DNA from: an uncultured Paracoccaceae bacterium
Lineage (GTDB): Bacteria > Pseudomonadota > Alphaproteobacteria > Rhodobacterales > Rhodobacteraceae
Assembly (NCBI GenBank): GCA_947497185.1
Contig: CANMFL010000003.1
Location: forward strand, 1 to 64,000
Reading direction: 5' to 3'
DNA: 64,000 bases
This document shows positions 34,100-42,937 of this stretch, piece by piece. How positions within the stretch are numbered: position 1 is the first letter of the stretch; each line of letters begins with the position of its first letter. Both the position numbers and the translations under genes were made by a program. A model generated the notes under the pieces. The model was given only the letters and a program-made list of their open reading frames with translations, was not told the origin of the DNA and searched no databases.

Positions 34100-36178
34100 A
34101 TGACTGCAACTGTCGTGCTTGATCCACTCGTGCCGATGCTGGTCCTGTGGGCTGCCACCGCACTTGGCGTGCTTGCCGTCGCACTCGCGATCTGGCGGCG
34201 TTTGTCGGGATGGTGGTTGCGCGGGTTGGCCGGTCTGGCTTTGCTCGCGGCGCTCGCGAACCCCTCGCTGCAAAGCGAAGACCGCACGCCACTGTCTGAC
34301 ATCGTCGTGCTTGTCGTTGATCAGAGTGCCAGCCAACGGATCGCGGACCGCCCCGATCAAACCGCCACCGCAATCGCCAACGTCACGCAAGAAGTCGCGC
34401 GCCTCGACAATACCGAATTGCGGATCGTATCCATCGGTGACAGCGAAATCGAAGGCGATAGCGGCACGTTGTTGATGACAGGCCTGTCCGAGGCATTGGC
34501 CGAGGAACCGCAAGGGCGCATCGCTGGCGTGATCCTTTTGACCGATGGCCGCCTGCATGATGTGGCCCGCGCACCTGCGCTGCCTGCGCCGCTACACACT
34601 TTGTTAACCGGACAACCCGACGACTGGGATCGCCGCCTCGTGGTGTCCAACGCCCCCGCCTTTGCGATTTTGGGTGAACCTGTAACCCTGACATTGCGCG
34701 TCGAAGACCAAGGGATGGCCCCCACCGACACCGCGTTTGTCCCGCTGACCATCGCCGTTGATGGTGCCGAACCGCTGCCGTTTGAGATCCCAATCGGGCA
34801 AGACGTCGAATTGCCGATCAACCTGCCACACGGCGGCATGAACGTGCTGCAATTCGAAATTCCCACGGCTGACGGCGAACTCACGCCGCGCAATAACAGC
34901 GCCGTTGTGCAAATCAACGGTGTCCGCGACCGCCTACGTGTCTTGCTCGTATCGGGCGAACCGCACCCTGGCGAACGGACGTGGCGCAACCTGCTGAAAT
35001 CAGACGCGTCTGTTGATCTGGTCCACTTCACCATTCTGCGCCCCCCCGCCAAACAAGACGGCGTGCCCGTCAACGAATTGTCCTTGATCGCCTTTCCCAC
35101 ACGCGAGTTATTCCTTGAAAAGATTGACGAATTCGATCTGATCATCTTTGACCGCTACTCGCGGCGCGGCATCCTTCCGAACGAATATCTGGATAATGTG
35201 CGGCAATATGTGGAAAATGGCGGCGCTGTGCTGGTGTCATCGGGCCCTGAATATGGGTCTGCTGAAAGCATCTATCGCTCGCCACTTGGGGCCGTTTTGC
35301 CCGGCGCACCGACTGCCCGCGTTTTTGAGGAAGGCTACACGCCGCAAATCACCGACATCGGCAATCGGCACCCCGTAACCGAAGGGCTCGCCGCACTGTC
35401 CCCGCCTGCCGACGAGGGCGATGGGCCGGGTTGGGGCCGTTGGTTCCGCCATGTCGACGTGATCACAGCACCCAATGCGACCACGGTGATGAGCGGTCTC
35501 GACGACCGACCGTTGTTGATGCTGGAACGTGTCGGCTTAGGCCGCGTGTCGCTGATCGCATCGGATCAATCGTGGCTCTGGGATCGCGGATACGAAGGCG
35601 GCGGACCGCAGCTCGAACTACTACGCCGCCTTGCGCATTGGATGATGCAAGAACCCGAACTCGAAGAAGAAGCATTGTGGGCCGATCCAACGGGCCAAAC
35701 CATGCGGATCATCCGCCGGACCTTGGAACTGGAAACAGGCGACGTGACCGTCACCCACCCCGACGGCACCGAAACCGTATTAACCTTAACAGAGGTCTCG
35801 CCCGGTCGGTTCGAAACCCTGTGGGACGCACCAGAAGTCGGACTGTACCGCCTGTCAGACGGCGTATTGGATGCGGTCATCGCACTCGGCCCCGCAGCGC
35901 CGCGCGAATTTGAACAAACCATCGCAACAGGCGACCTTTTGGACCCAATCGTTGACAGCACACGCGGCGGCATCATCCCCGTATCCGACGGCGCAATCGA
36001 CCTGCGCAACGTCCGGTCTGGCCGCCCTGCAGCAGGTCGCGGCTGGCTCGGCATCACCCCACGTGACGCCTACCAAACGGCAGACATCAGCATTGCGCCA
36101 CTGCTCCCCGCATGGGCGTTTTTACTGCTGGCATCACTTCTAATTATCGGTGCGTGGGTACGCGAAGGGCGGCGTTAA
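34100..36178 (+). CDS. MoxR-operon membrane protein with glutamine-amidotransferase-like domain
   Basis: A 692-residue inner-membrane protein. Two N-terminal helices (about 12-30 and 37-55) are followed by a VWA-like domain with VVDQSASQ (a D-x-S-x-S start near 74), a beta-rich middle, a class I glutamine-amidotransferase-like fold (LRVLLVSGEPHPG near 280, LIIFDRYSRRGI near 345, GGAVLVSSGPEYG near 373) lacking an obvious catalytic Cys, and a last helix near 665-685. It follows the DUF4159 gene by 43 bases and closes the operon. Confidence 0.82.
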   Translation: MTATVVLDPLVPMLVLWAATALGVLAVALAIWRRLSGWWLRGLAGLALLAALANPSLQSEDRTPLSDIVVLVVDQSASQRIADRPDQTATAIANVTQEVARLDNTELRIVSIGDSEIEGDSGTLLMTGLSEALAEEPQGRIAGVILLTDGRLHDVARAPALPAPLHTLLTGQPDDWDRRLVVSNAPAFAILGEPVTLTLRVEDQGMAPTDTAFVPLTIAVDGAEPLPFEIPIGQDVELPINLPHGGMNVLQFEIPTADGELTPRNNSAVVQINGVRDRLRVLLVSGEPHPGERTWRNLLKSDASVDLVHFTILRPPAKQDGVPVNELSLIAFPTRELFLEKIDEFDLIIFDRYSRRGILPNEYLDNVRQYVENGGAVLVSSGPEYGSAESIYRSPLGAVLPGAPTARVFEEGYTPQITDIGNRHPVTEGLAALSPPADEGDGPGWGRWFRHVDVITAPNATTVMSGLDDRPLLMLERVGLGRVSLIASDQSWLWDRGYEGGGPQLELLRRLAHWMMQEPELEEEALWADPTGQTMRIIRRTLELETGDVTVTHPDGTETVLTLTEVSPGRFETLWDAPEVGLYRLSDGVLDAVIALGPAAPREFEQTIATGDLLDPIVDSTRGGIIPVSDGAIDLRNVRSGRPAAGRGWLGITPRDAYQTADISIAPLLPAWAFLLLASLLIIGAWVREGRR

Positions 36179-36187
36179 CCCGCAGCC

Positions 36188-36222
36188 CCGCTTCTTTGGC
36201 TCCCTTCAAATCCCCGCCGGAG
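36188..36222 (+). repeat. Dispersed intergenic repeat, family A, partial copy 6
   Basis: CTTCTTTGGCTCCCTTCAAA then TCCCCGCCGGAGG matches the arm of copy 3 at 38866-38915 (read on the minus strand) but lacks the long GC palindrome. It sits between two convergent genes. Confidence 0.45.
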
Positions 36223-36251
36223 GCTCCCGCACGACCAACAAAGTGCTACGC

Positions 36252-36611
36252 CTAGTCTAAGGTCACAGCCGTCCGCGTCGTAAACCAACCGTCCACGTTA
36301 TCACGTGTGCGAATGAAGACTTCCGTTGTGCCGTCAGGGATCACGATCCCGCCTTGCGAACGCGTAAAAGGCTGTTCGTTTTCATGCGGATGCGCGAGCG
36401 GGCGCAGGCCTAACCGATTGCCCTCTGCATCAATGACTTCCCACCCGTCCGCGTAATGATCCCAGCCAGAATCAGGATGCAAAATCGACACGTCAAAACG
36501 CCAGGTGTCGCCAGTTTGCGTGGCTGTGACGTCAACGACTTCGGGTTCATCAGCCATAGAAGGGCCTGCAATGAGCATCAGCGCAATGGCATAAATATAC
36601 GGTTTTTTCAT
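36252..36611 (-). CDS. Small secreted protein of unknown function
   Basis: A 119-residue exported protein. A signal peptide (MKKPYIYAIALMLIAGPSMA) is cleaved after Ala20. The mature part is a beta-sandwich-like domain with WRFDVSILHPDSGWDHYADG and ends in TRTAVTLD. No family name is recognised. Its ATG overlaps the DUF599 stop by four bases, so the two are coupled. Confidence 0.75.
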   Translation of the reverse strand: MKKPYIYAIALMLIAGPSMADEPEVVDVTATQTGDTWRFDVSILHPDSGWDHYADGWEVIDAEGNRLGLRPLAHPHENEQPFTRSQGGIVIPDGTTEVFIRTRDNVDGWFTTRTAVTLD

Positions 36612-37306
36612 GGGTACTTCCCTAGCAGAATATCGCGGGGGATGGACGCAAATTCGCGTGACCAGATCAAGATGATCACCGCACATGTGGCGACAAAGAA
36701 AGTCGCAGAATTGACCAACCACGCCAACCCGCCCAAGGCAAAATACATCGACCGCAATCCACGGTTAAAGTTAACAGCAGCGCGAATGTTCAACTCGGCG
36801 GCTTGCAACGCGCGGCCCAGCGCGTCGGGATGGTTCGGATCGTTTGGCACAGAGGCCATCATCACCGAACAATAGCCGAAAATCCGGTTCGACCAGACAA
36901 ATTTCAAGAAACCATTCACCAACATCAACGCGACGAGGCCCAACTTCACCTGCCAAACGACAATCGGCACATCATCGGTGGTGATTTCAGCGGCAACGCC
37001 GCGCAAGGGGTCCGTATTGGCAATCAGGGCAAACACACCACCAATGGCGAAAATACATGTCGACGCAAAGAATGCCGTGCCTTGACGCAGGCTTCCCATG
37101 ATCTGACTGTCGAAAATACGTGGCTCGCGGCCAATAAAAACACGCAGCCATTCGCGTCGGTTTTCCGACATGATTTTCGTCACCGACGGGCGGTTTTGCG
37201 GTGGGTGTTCGATCACCCAACCCAAGATGCAATAAGACAAACCAAGAAAGATGGCAGCGGCGGCGTCCCAGTACGTTAGCAGGGCGAGATGTTCGATCAG
37301 TTTCAT
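36608..37306 (-). CDS. DUF599 family membrane protein
   Basis: A 232-residue integral membrane protein with four helices (about 8-28, 75-95, 117-137 and 192-217). NIRAAVNFNRGLRSMYF near 168-184 and the WLRVFIGREPRI region near 53 are DUF599-like. Function is unknown. It is transcribed away from glcD with a 102-base shared region. Confidence 0.82.
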   Translation of the reverse strand: MKLIEHLALLTYWDAAAAIFLGLSYCILGWVIEHPPQNRPSVTKIMSENRREWLRVFIGREPRIFDSQIMGSLRQGTAFFASTCIFAIGGVFALIANTDPLRGVAAEITTDDVPIVVWQVKLGLVALMLVNGFLKFVWSNRIFGYCSVMMASVPNDPNHPDALGRALQAAELNIRAAVNFNRGLRSMYFALGGLAWLVNSATFFVATCAVIILIWSREFASIPRDILLGKYP

Positions 37307-37350
37307 AAAGTGACACTACGACGAACCGGTTTTACTTGCCATGCCGTAAA

Positions 37351-37373
37351 ATTGGTTATATTTCCTTACCAAT
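37351..37373. promoter_or_regulatory. Inverted repeat upstream of glcDEF
   Basis: ATTGGT (37351-37356) and ACCAAT (37368-37373) form an inverted repeat with an eleven-base T-rich spacer, 36 bases before the glcD start. FCD-type GntR regulators of glycolate and lactate genes bind TTGGT/ACCAA arms, though usually with shorter spacing. No regulator is adjacent. Confidence 0.4.
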
Positions 37374-37408
37374 AACACAGCCATCTGACCGCGATCAGGA
37401 GCCACCCC

Positions 37409-38842
37409 ATGCAAATGCCGATCCCCAACGCCGATGTTATCAGCCGCAAGTCGCAGATCGTCGCGCGTTTGCGAGAAGTTTTACCAGCGAATGCTGTAAT
37501 TGACGATGTTGCCGAAACGCGGGCCTACGAATGCGACGGCTTGTCGGCCTATCGGTGCCCGCCATTATGCGCGGTCTTGCCTGCGTCGACCGAAGAAGTC
37601 GCAGCCGTGTTAAAGATTTGCCACGACATGGACGTGCCCGTGGTGCCGCGTGGGTCCGGCACGTCGCTTGCTGGTGGTGCAATGCCAACGGCGGATTCGG
37701 TGATTTTGGGCGTCGCAAAACTAAACGACGTGCTGGAAACCGACTACAATGACCGGATCATTCGCGTGCAAACCGGACGGACGAACCTGTCGGTGACTGG
37801 CGCTGTGGAGGAAGACGGTTTCTTCTACGCCCCCGACCCGTCGAGCCAGCTTGCCTGTGCGATTGCAGGCAACATCGCGATGAATTCCGGCGGGGCGCAT
37901 TGCCTGAAATATGGCGTGACGACGAACAACCTGCTCGGCGTCACGATGGTCATGTTGGACGGCACAATTCTGGAAATCGGTGGCGCGCATCTGGACGCTG
38001 GTGGGCTAGATCTGCTGGGTGTGATCTGCGGATCAGAAGGCCAGCTCGGCGTTGTGACCGAGGCGACCTTGCGCATTTTACACAAACCCGAAGGGGCGCG
38101 GCCCGTTTTGATGGGCTTTGACAGCTCGGAAGTCGCAGGCGCCTGCGTGTCCGACATCATCAAAGCGGGCGTTTTGCCCGTGGCGATCGAATTTATGGAC
38201 CGCCCTTGCATCGAGGTGTGCGAAGCTTTCGCCAAAGCGGGCTACCCGATGTGCGAGGCGCTGTTGATCGTCGAGGTCGAAGGATCAGACGCGGAAATCG
38301 ACGAACAACTTGCGAAAATCATGACAATCGCCAAGACGCACAACCCCGTCGAATTGCGCGAAGCAAAGACCGCAGATGAAGCGGGCCGCATCTGGCTTGG
38401 CAGGAAATCCGCTTTTGGGGCGATGGGGCAGGTCAACGATTACATGTGCTTAGACGGCACGATCCCTGTCTCGGCCCTGCCCGAGGTACTGCGCCGCATC
38501 CAAGAGCTATCCAAGGAATTCGGCCTCGATGTCGGCAACGTGTTTCATGCAGGCGACGGCAATATGCACCCGCTGATCCTCTATAATGCCAACGAAACCG
38601 GCCAGTTAGAGTTGTGCGAGGCGATGGGCGCTGAAATTTTGAAGGTCTGCGTTGAGGTCGGCGGCTGTCTAACAGGCGAACACGGCGTGGGCATTGAAAA
38701 ACGTGATCTGATGCTTGTGCAATTCGATCCTGTTGATCTTGACGCACAAATGGCCATCAAAGATGTGTTTGACCCAAAGTGGCTACTGAACCCTGCCAAG
38801 GTTTTCCCGCTGGCCAGCAGTGAAAGCCGACGAGCGGCATAG
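37409..38842 (+). CDS. glcD: Glycolate oxidase, FAD-linked subunit D
   Basis: A 477-residue FAD enzyme that oxidises glycolate to glyoxylate. The PCMH-type FAD domain (about 50-230) has VPRGSGTSLAGGA near 76-88 and DPSSQLACAIAGNIAMNSGG near 140-159. The C-terminal FAD-oxidase domain has HAGDGNMHP near 378 and GEHGVGIEKR near 425. glcE and glcF follow. Unlike the tight glcE-glcF junction, a 73-base spacer with a 20-bp palindrome and a family A repeat separates glcD from glcE. Confidence 0.93.
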   Translation: MQMPIPNADVISRKSQIVARLREVLPANAVIDDVAETRAYECDGLSAYRCPPLCAVLPASTEEVAAVLKICHDMDVPVVPRGSGTSLAGGAMPTADSVILGVAKLNDVLETDYNDRIIRVQTGRTNLSVTGAVEEDGFFYAPDPSSQLACAIAGNIAMNSGGAHCLKYGVTTNNLLGVTMVMLDGTILEIGGAHLDAGGLDLLGVICGSEGQLGVVTEATLRILHKPEGARPVLMGFDSSEVAGACVSDIIKAGVLPVAIEFMDRPCIEVCEAFAKAGYPMCEALLIVEVEGSDAEIDEQLAKIMTIAKTHNPVELREAKTADEAGRIWLGRKSAFGAMGQVNDYMCLDGTIPVSALPEVLRRIQELSKEFGLDVGNVFHAGDGNMHPLILYNANETGQLELCEAMGAEILKVCVEVGGCLTGEHGVGIEKRDLMLVQFDPVDLDAQMAIKDVFDPKWLLNPAKVFPLASSESRRAA

Positions 38843-38843
38843 A

Positions 38844-38863
38844 CGAATTTTCGCGAAAATTCG
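38844..38863. repeat. Perfect 20-bp palindrome between glcD and glcE
   Basis: CGAATTTTCGCGAAAATTCG is self-complementary over all 20 bases. It begins one base after the glcD stop codon region and abuts family A repeat copy 3. In RNA it could fold only as a hairpin with a tiny loop, so a DNA-level or duplex-RNA role is more likely. Confidence 0.6.
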
Positions 38864-38865
38864 AT

Positions 38866-38915
38866 TTGGGGGCCAGCCCCCAAGCCCCCGGGATTTAAAG
38901 AGAGCCAAAGAAGCC
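38866..38915 (-). repeat. Dispersed intergenic repeat, family A, copy 3
   Basis: The palindrome TTGGGGGC-CA-GCCCCCAA (38866-38883) is followed by the inverted arm, reading on the minus strand CTTCTTTGGCTCTCTTTAAA then TCCCGGGGG. It extends to the base before the glcE ATG, so the copy supplies the glcE ribosome-site region. Confidence 0.62.
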
Positions 38916-40010
38916 ATGACACCGAAAAACGAGACCGAAATTTCAGAGGCGATTGTGAGCGCCGAAGGCCCGCTGCGCATTGTAGGCGGTGGCACGCGAC
39001 CAATTGGGAAACCGATTGTCGGCGAGGCATTGTCGACGGCAGGCTTATCAGGGATTAGCCTTTACGAGCCCGGCGCGTTGACGCTTGTGGCGCAGGCCGG
39101 CACCCCGCTGAACCAGATTGAAGCTGCATTAGATGCGGAAAATCAACGGCTTGCGTTTGAACCAATGGACCATCGCGCGCTACTCGGCACTTCGGGTGAC
39201 TCCACGATTGGCGGTGTGGTCGCGGCGAATGTTTCCGGCCCGCGCCGGATTGCCCTGGGCGCCTGTCGTGATTTCATGCTCGGCGTGCGGTTCGTCGATG
39301 GCGCGGGTCAAGTCATCAAAAACGGTGGTCGCGTGATGAAAAATGTCACCGGTTATGATCTGGTCAAGCTGATGAGCGGGTCGTTTGGCACGCTTGGCGT
39401 TTTGACCGAGGTCTCGTTAAAAGTGCTGCCAAAGCCGGAAACGACCGCCACGTTATGCATTCAGGACCAAAGCGTCGCCCAAGCCGTGGCTGCGATGTCA
39501 GCCGCCCTTGGGTCGCCATTTGAAATCACGGGTGCCGCGCATGTCACCGACGAACGCAAGACGCTTTTGCGGATCGAAGGGTTCGCGAAATCAATCGCTT
39601 ACCGCACCGAACAATTGCAAAATCTGTTGAAAGGGTTTGGTGCAGTTGACGTTGTGACCGATCAAAATCCATGGCCCGACATCGCCAATGTGACAGGATT
39701 TGCAGGCGTCACCGACGATATCTGGCGCATTTCCGTTCGCCCGAGCGCAGCCCCCGCGGTTGTCGCAGCCCTGCCCGCCGCCAGCCGAACAATGTTGGAT
39801 TGGGGCGGCGGATTGATCTGGGCGACCGCGCCGCAAGGCACTGATCTACGCGCGAACCTCGCCGCTTACAAAGGTCACGCGACACTGATCCGTGGCACAG
39901 CCGATGTGCCGACTTTCCATCCGGAACCCGCCCCGTTGGCCGCGATCACCGCAGGGTTGCGCGCGAAATTTGACCCACGCGGAATTCTTAACAGCGGGAT
40001 GATGTCCTAA
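38916..40010 (+). CDS. glcE: Glycolate oxidase subunit E
   Basis: A 364-residue FAD-binding subunit. RIVGGGTRPIGKP near 22-34, TIGGVVAANVSGPRRIALGA near 98-117 and GGRVMKNVTGYDLVKLMSGS near 141-160 are GlcE signatures. ATG 38916 is taken because the frame upstream reads through the family A repeat. Its stop overlaps glcF by one base (TAATG). Confidence 0.92.
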   Translation: MTPKNETEISEAIVSAEGPLRIVGGGTRPIGKPIVGEALSTAGLSGISLYEPGALTLVAQAGTPLNQIEAALDAENQRLAFEPMDHRALLGTSGDSTIGGVVAANVSGPRRIALGACRDFMLGVRFVDGAGQVIKNGGRVMKNVTGYDLVKLMSGSFGTLGVLTEVSLKVLPKPETTATLCIQDQSVAQAVAAMSAALGSPFEITGAAHVTDERKTLLRIEGFAKSIAYRTEQLQNLLKGFGAVDVVTDQNPWPDIANVTGFAGVTDDIWRISVRPSAAPAVVAALPAASRTMLDWGGGLIWATAPQGTDLRANLAAYKGHATLIRGTADVPTFHPEPAPLAAITAGLRAKFDPRGILNSGMMS

Positions 40011-41329
40011 TGCAAACGACCTTTACGCCAGAACAATTGACCGATCCGGGAACAAAACGCGCGAACGAAATCCTGCGGGCTTGTGTACATTGCGGGTTTT
40101 GCACTGCAACTTGTCCAACATATCAAGTGCTTGGCGACGAGCTGGACAGCCCACGTGGTCGCATTTACCTGATCAAGGATATGCTTGAAAACGAACGAGT
40201 GCCTGATGAAAAGACGGTGAAACATATTGACCGCTGCCTGTCGTGCCTAGCTTGCATGACGACCTGCCCATCTGGCGTTCACTATATGCATTTGGTCGAT
40301 CACGCTCGCGCCTATATCGAAGAAAACTACAAACGCCCCTTGTCGGAACGTGCATTACGGTGGGTCTTGGCGCAAATTCTCCCCTATCCGACACGGTTCC
40401 GCGTGGCGCTATTAGGCGCAAAAATCGCACGGCCCATTGGTCGGTTCCTGCCTGATCCACGCCTGCGGGCGATGATCGCCATGGCCCCGAAACAGGTCCC
40501 GCCTGTCAGTAAAAACGATGATCCTCAGACGTTTACCGCTGTGGAGCCAAAAATGCGCGTCGCCTTGATGACTGGCTGTGCGCAACGCGCACTGAACACC
40601 GACATCAACGATGCGACGATCCGGTTGCTCACGCGGCATAGCGCCGAAGTTGTGATCCCCGACGGCCAAGGCTGTTGCGGTGCGCTGACCCATCACATGG
40701 GCAAAGAACGCGAAAGTCATGCCACCGCTGCCCGCAATATCAAAGCGTGGACCAAGCAGATGGACGCAGGTGGACTTGATGCAATCGTGATTAACACCTC
40801 TGGCTGCGGTACAACCGTTAAGGATTACGGGCATATGTTCCGCAATGATGCGCTGGCCGCTGATGCCGCCCGCGTGTCCGCGATTGCCATGGATGTTTCC
40901 GAAGTTTTGATGAAGCTCGATCTGCCAAAAGGCGAGCCGAAGAACACCAAAGTCGCCTACCACGCCGCATGTTCACTGCAACATGGGCAACAAATCAAAA
41001 CCTTCCCCAAAGACCTGCTGAAAAACGCCGGATTCACCGTGCTGGAACCCAAAGACAGTCATCTTTGTTGTGGCTCCGCGGGGACTTACAACCTGATGCA
41101 GCCGGACATCTCTGGCCAGCTAAAGACCCGCAAAGTACAAACGCTAGAGGCCCTGACGCCCGACATTATCGCGGCTGGTAATATCGGCTGCATGATGCAG
41201 ATCGGCAGCGCCACCGATGTGCCGATTGTACATACGGTTGAATTGCTCGATTGGGCCACAGGCGGGCCTCAGCCCCCTGCCCTGCGTGCTGACAAAAACG
41301 CTACACCTGCCGTGCCAATCCTGCGATGA
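40010..41329 (+). CDS. glcF: Glycolate oxidase iron-sulfur subunit F
   Basis: A 439-residue protein. Two [4Fe-4S] ferredoxin motifs occur near 28-38 (CVHCGFCTATC with a following CP) and 79-90 (CLSCLACMTTCP). Two CCG domains follow, with GCCGALTHH near 223 and LCCGSAGTYN near 352. It passes electrons from GlcD to the quinone pool. It closes the glcDEF operon, coupled to glcE. Confidence 0.93.
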   Translation: MQTTFTPEQLTDPGTKRANEILRACVHCGFCTATCPTYQVLGDELDSPRGRIYLIKDMLENERVPDEKTVKHIDRCLSCLACMTTCPSGVHYMHLVDHARAYIEENYKRPLSERALRWVLAQILPYPTRFRVALLGAKIARPIGRFLPDPRLRAMIAMAPKQVPPVSKNDDPQTFTAVEPKMRVALMTGCAQRALNTDINDATIRLLTRHSAEVVIPDGQGCCGALTHHMGKERESHATAARNIKAWTKQMDAGGLDAIVINTSGCGTTVKDYGHMFRNDALAADAARVSAIAMDVSEVLMKLDLPKGEPKNTKVAYHAACSLQHGQQIKTFPKDLLKNAGFTVLEPKDSHLCCGSAGTYNLMQPDISGQLKTRKVQTLEALTPDIIAAGNIGCMMQIGSATDVPIVHTVELLDWATGGPQPPALRADKNATPAVPILR

Positions 41330-41390
41330 TGCCTTAATCTCGCCGCACAGATCGCTGACGATGTGGTGAACTTTAGTTGAAGGCCGCATC

Positions 41391-42203
41391 ATGATCCGTA
41401 GGATATTCCTCGCAACTGCAATCGCTTTGGCGGCCGTCACGGCGTCCGCGCAAAACGCGACAGAGCTTGTGACCTTGGACTCGCGGCAAGACAGCCAAGG
41501 ATGGGAAGCGGTCGGTCGATTGAACATCGACAACAGCGGGTTTTGCACGGCAGCATTGATCCGCGACCGCTTGCTGCTGACGGCGGCGCATTGCGTGTAC
41601 GATTCGAATAATGAACTCATTTCAGCAGATAAATTGGTTTTTCAGGCGGGCTTGCGTAACGGGCGGGCCGACGCCACCCGCAACATCATACGGATCGTCG
41701 CGCACCCCGATTACGTGCCCGATGGCCCCACCGCACGGGTCGATGGCGTAAGACATGACATCGCAGTTCTAGAGCTGTCTCAACCGATCAGATACAGCGG
41801 AATCCAACCGTTTCCCATCGCGGCACGCCCCTTTGCGGGCGACGAAGTTGCGATCGTATCCTACGGTAAAAACCGAGCCGAGGCACCAAGTTTGCAAGAA
41901 TCCTGCACGATTCTTGGACACCAAAGCGGGGCGCTTGTCATGGATTGCGACGTCGAATCCGGCTCGTCCGGATCACCAGTATTCCGCATCCAAAACGGGC
42001 GCGCCCAGATCGTTTCCGTCGTCTCTGCCGTCGCCGAATCGAGTGGAAGTAAGATTTCGCTCGGCACGTCGCTGCAAGAACCACTGCAAGTCCTTCTGGC
42101 CGAATTCGCAGCACGTGGTCCTGCTAAACCCGGCGGCGAGCAACGTTTGATCCAAATCGGCGAACGCAACGACACGGGCGCAAAGTTCATCAGCACGAAC
42201 TGA
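41391..42203 (+). CDS. Secreted trypsin-like serine protease
   Basis: A 270-residue exported protease. A signal peptide (about 1-21, ending ASAQ) precedes an S1 domain with the full triad: His67 in LTAAHC, Asp123 in RHDIAVLEL and Ser193 in SGSSGSPVF. The serine motif resembles glutamyl-endopeptidase/V8-type enzymes rather than the GDSGGP of trypsin. Cys pairs flank His67. No inhibitor or partner gene is adjacent, and the substrate is unknown. Confidence 0.87.
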   Translation: MIRRIFLATAIALAAVTASAQNATELVTLDSRQDSQGWEAVGRLNIDNSGFCTAALIRDRLLLTAAHCVYDSNNELISADKLVFQAGLRNGRADATRNIIRIVAHPDYVPDGPTARVDGVRHDIAVLELSQPIRYSGIQPFPIAARPFAGDEVAIVSYGKNRAEAPSLQESCTILGHQSGALVMDCDVESGSSGSPVFRIQNGRAQIVSVVSAVAESSGSKISLGTSLQEPLQVLLAEFAARGPAKPGGEQRLIQIGERNDTGAKFISTN

Positions 42204-42242
42204 CGCCGCTTACCCGCCCGAGACTGCTTTTTCAAAGGCGCA

Positions 42243-42271
42243 CTTGAAACCGGAAATCAGACTTCCCAAAT
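42243..42271 (+). promoter_or_regulatory. Sigma-32-like heat-shock promoter
   Basis: CTTGAAA (42243-42249), 15 bases, then CCCAAAT (42265-42271) matches the RpoH pattern CTTGAAA-n-CCCCAT in most positions and lies about 98 bases before the hsp20 start. The leader also contains the palindrome TCCCATATGGGA (42318-42329), which may form a stem near the ribosome site. Confidence 0.5.
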
Positions 42272-42368
42272 CAATGATACGGGGTCGCCAATATTGGGGC
42301 CCTAAACGAACCGCCTGTCCCATATGGGAAGGCATCACATTGTTATCGCTTGATAAAGGATGACCCAA

Positions 42369-42836
42369 ATGCGTCGACTTGATTTAACACCACTGTACCG
42401 TGCCACTGTTGGCTTTGACCAAATTGCCGATCTTATGGATCGCGCACTTGCCAATGACGTGAGCCAAAACAGCTACCCCCCTTACAATATTGAAAAAACC
42501 GAAGACGACAGCTGGCGGATTTCTATCGCCGTTGCTGGGTTCTCGGAAAACGACCTGTCTATCGAAGTGCGAGACCGTGCGTTGATCGTGACCGCACGCA
42601 AAGCGGACGACGAAGACACGAAAACCTATCTGCATCGCGGCATCGCAACCCGCGCCTTTGAACGCCGCTACACGCTGGCTGACCATGTGCGCGTCACCGG
42701 CGCGTCGCATGCGGACGGGATGCTGCATATCGACCTGACACGCGAGGTGCCTGAGGCACTGAAACCGCGCCGGATCGAGATCAGCAAAGCGCCGAAAAGC
42801 GATGCGAACTTGGTTGAGGCCAATTCGGTAAACTAA
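42369..42836 (+). CDS. Hsp20/IbpA-type small heat-shock protein
   Basis: A 155-residue chaperone that holds unfolding proteins. The N-terminus RRLDLTPLYRATVGFDQI and the alpha-crystallin domain (about 33-125, PPYNIEKTEDDSWRISIAVAGF opening in two strands, then DLSIEVRDRALIVTARK) match IbpA. ATG 42369 is preferred because AAAGGA lies eight bases upstream; ATG 42360 would overlap the ribosome site. A sigma-32-like promoter lies upstream. Confidence 0.9.
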   Translation: MRRLDLTPLYRATVGFDQIADLMDRALANDVSQNSYPPYNIEKTEDDSWRISIAVAGFSENDLSIEVRDRALIVTARKADDEDTKTYLHRGIATRAFERRYTLADHVRVTGASHADGMLHIDLTREVPEALKPRRIEISKAPKSDANLVEANSVN

Positions 42837-42870
42837 GAGAGATTGCTGCGGGCATCGCCCGCCGCGACAC

Positions 42871-42930
42871 TGGAGGGGGCCAGCCCCCTCCAGACCTCCC
42901 CCGGGATATAGAAAAAGTCAAAGAAGGCGG
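42871..42930 (-). repeat. Dispersed intergenic repeat, family A, copy 4
   Basis: TGGAGGGGGC-CA-GCCCCCTCCA (42871-42892) is a 22-bp perfect inverted repeat with a two-base centre. The inverted arm follows, reading on the minus strand CTTTGACTTTTTCTATATCC then CGGGGG. It lies between the ends of hsp20 and polA. Confidence 0.65.
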
Positions 42931-42937
42931 TCTGTGG

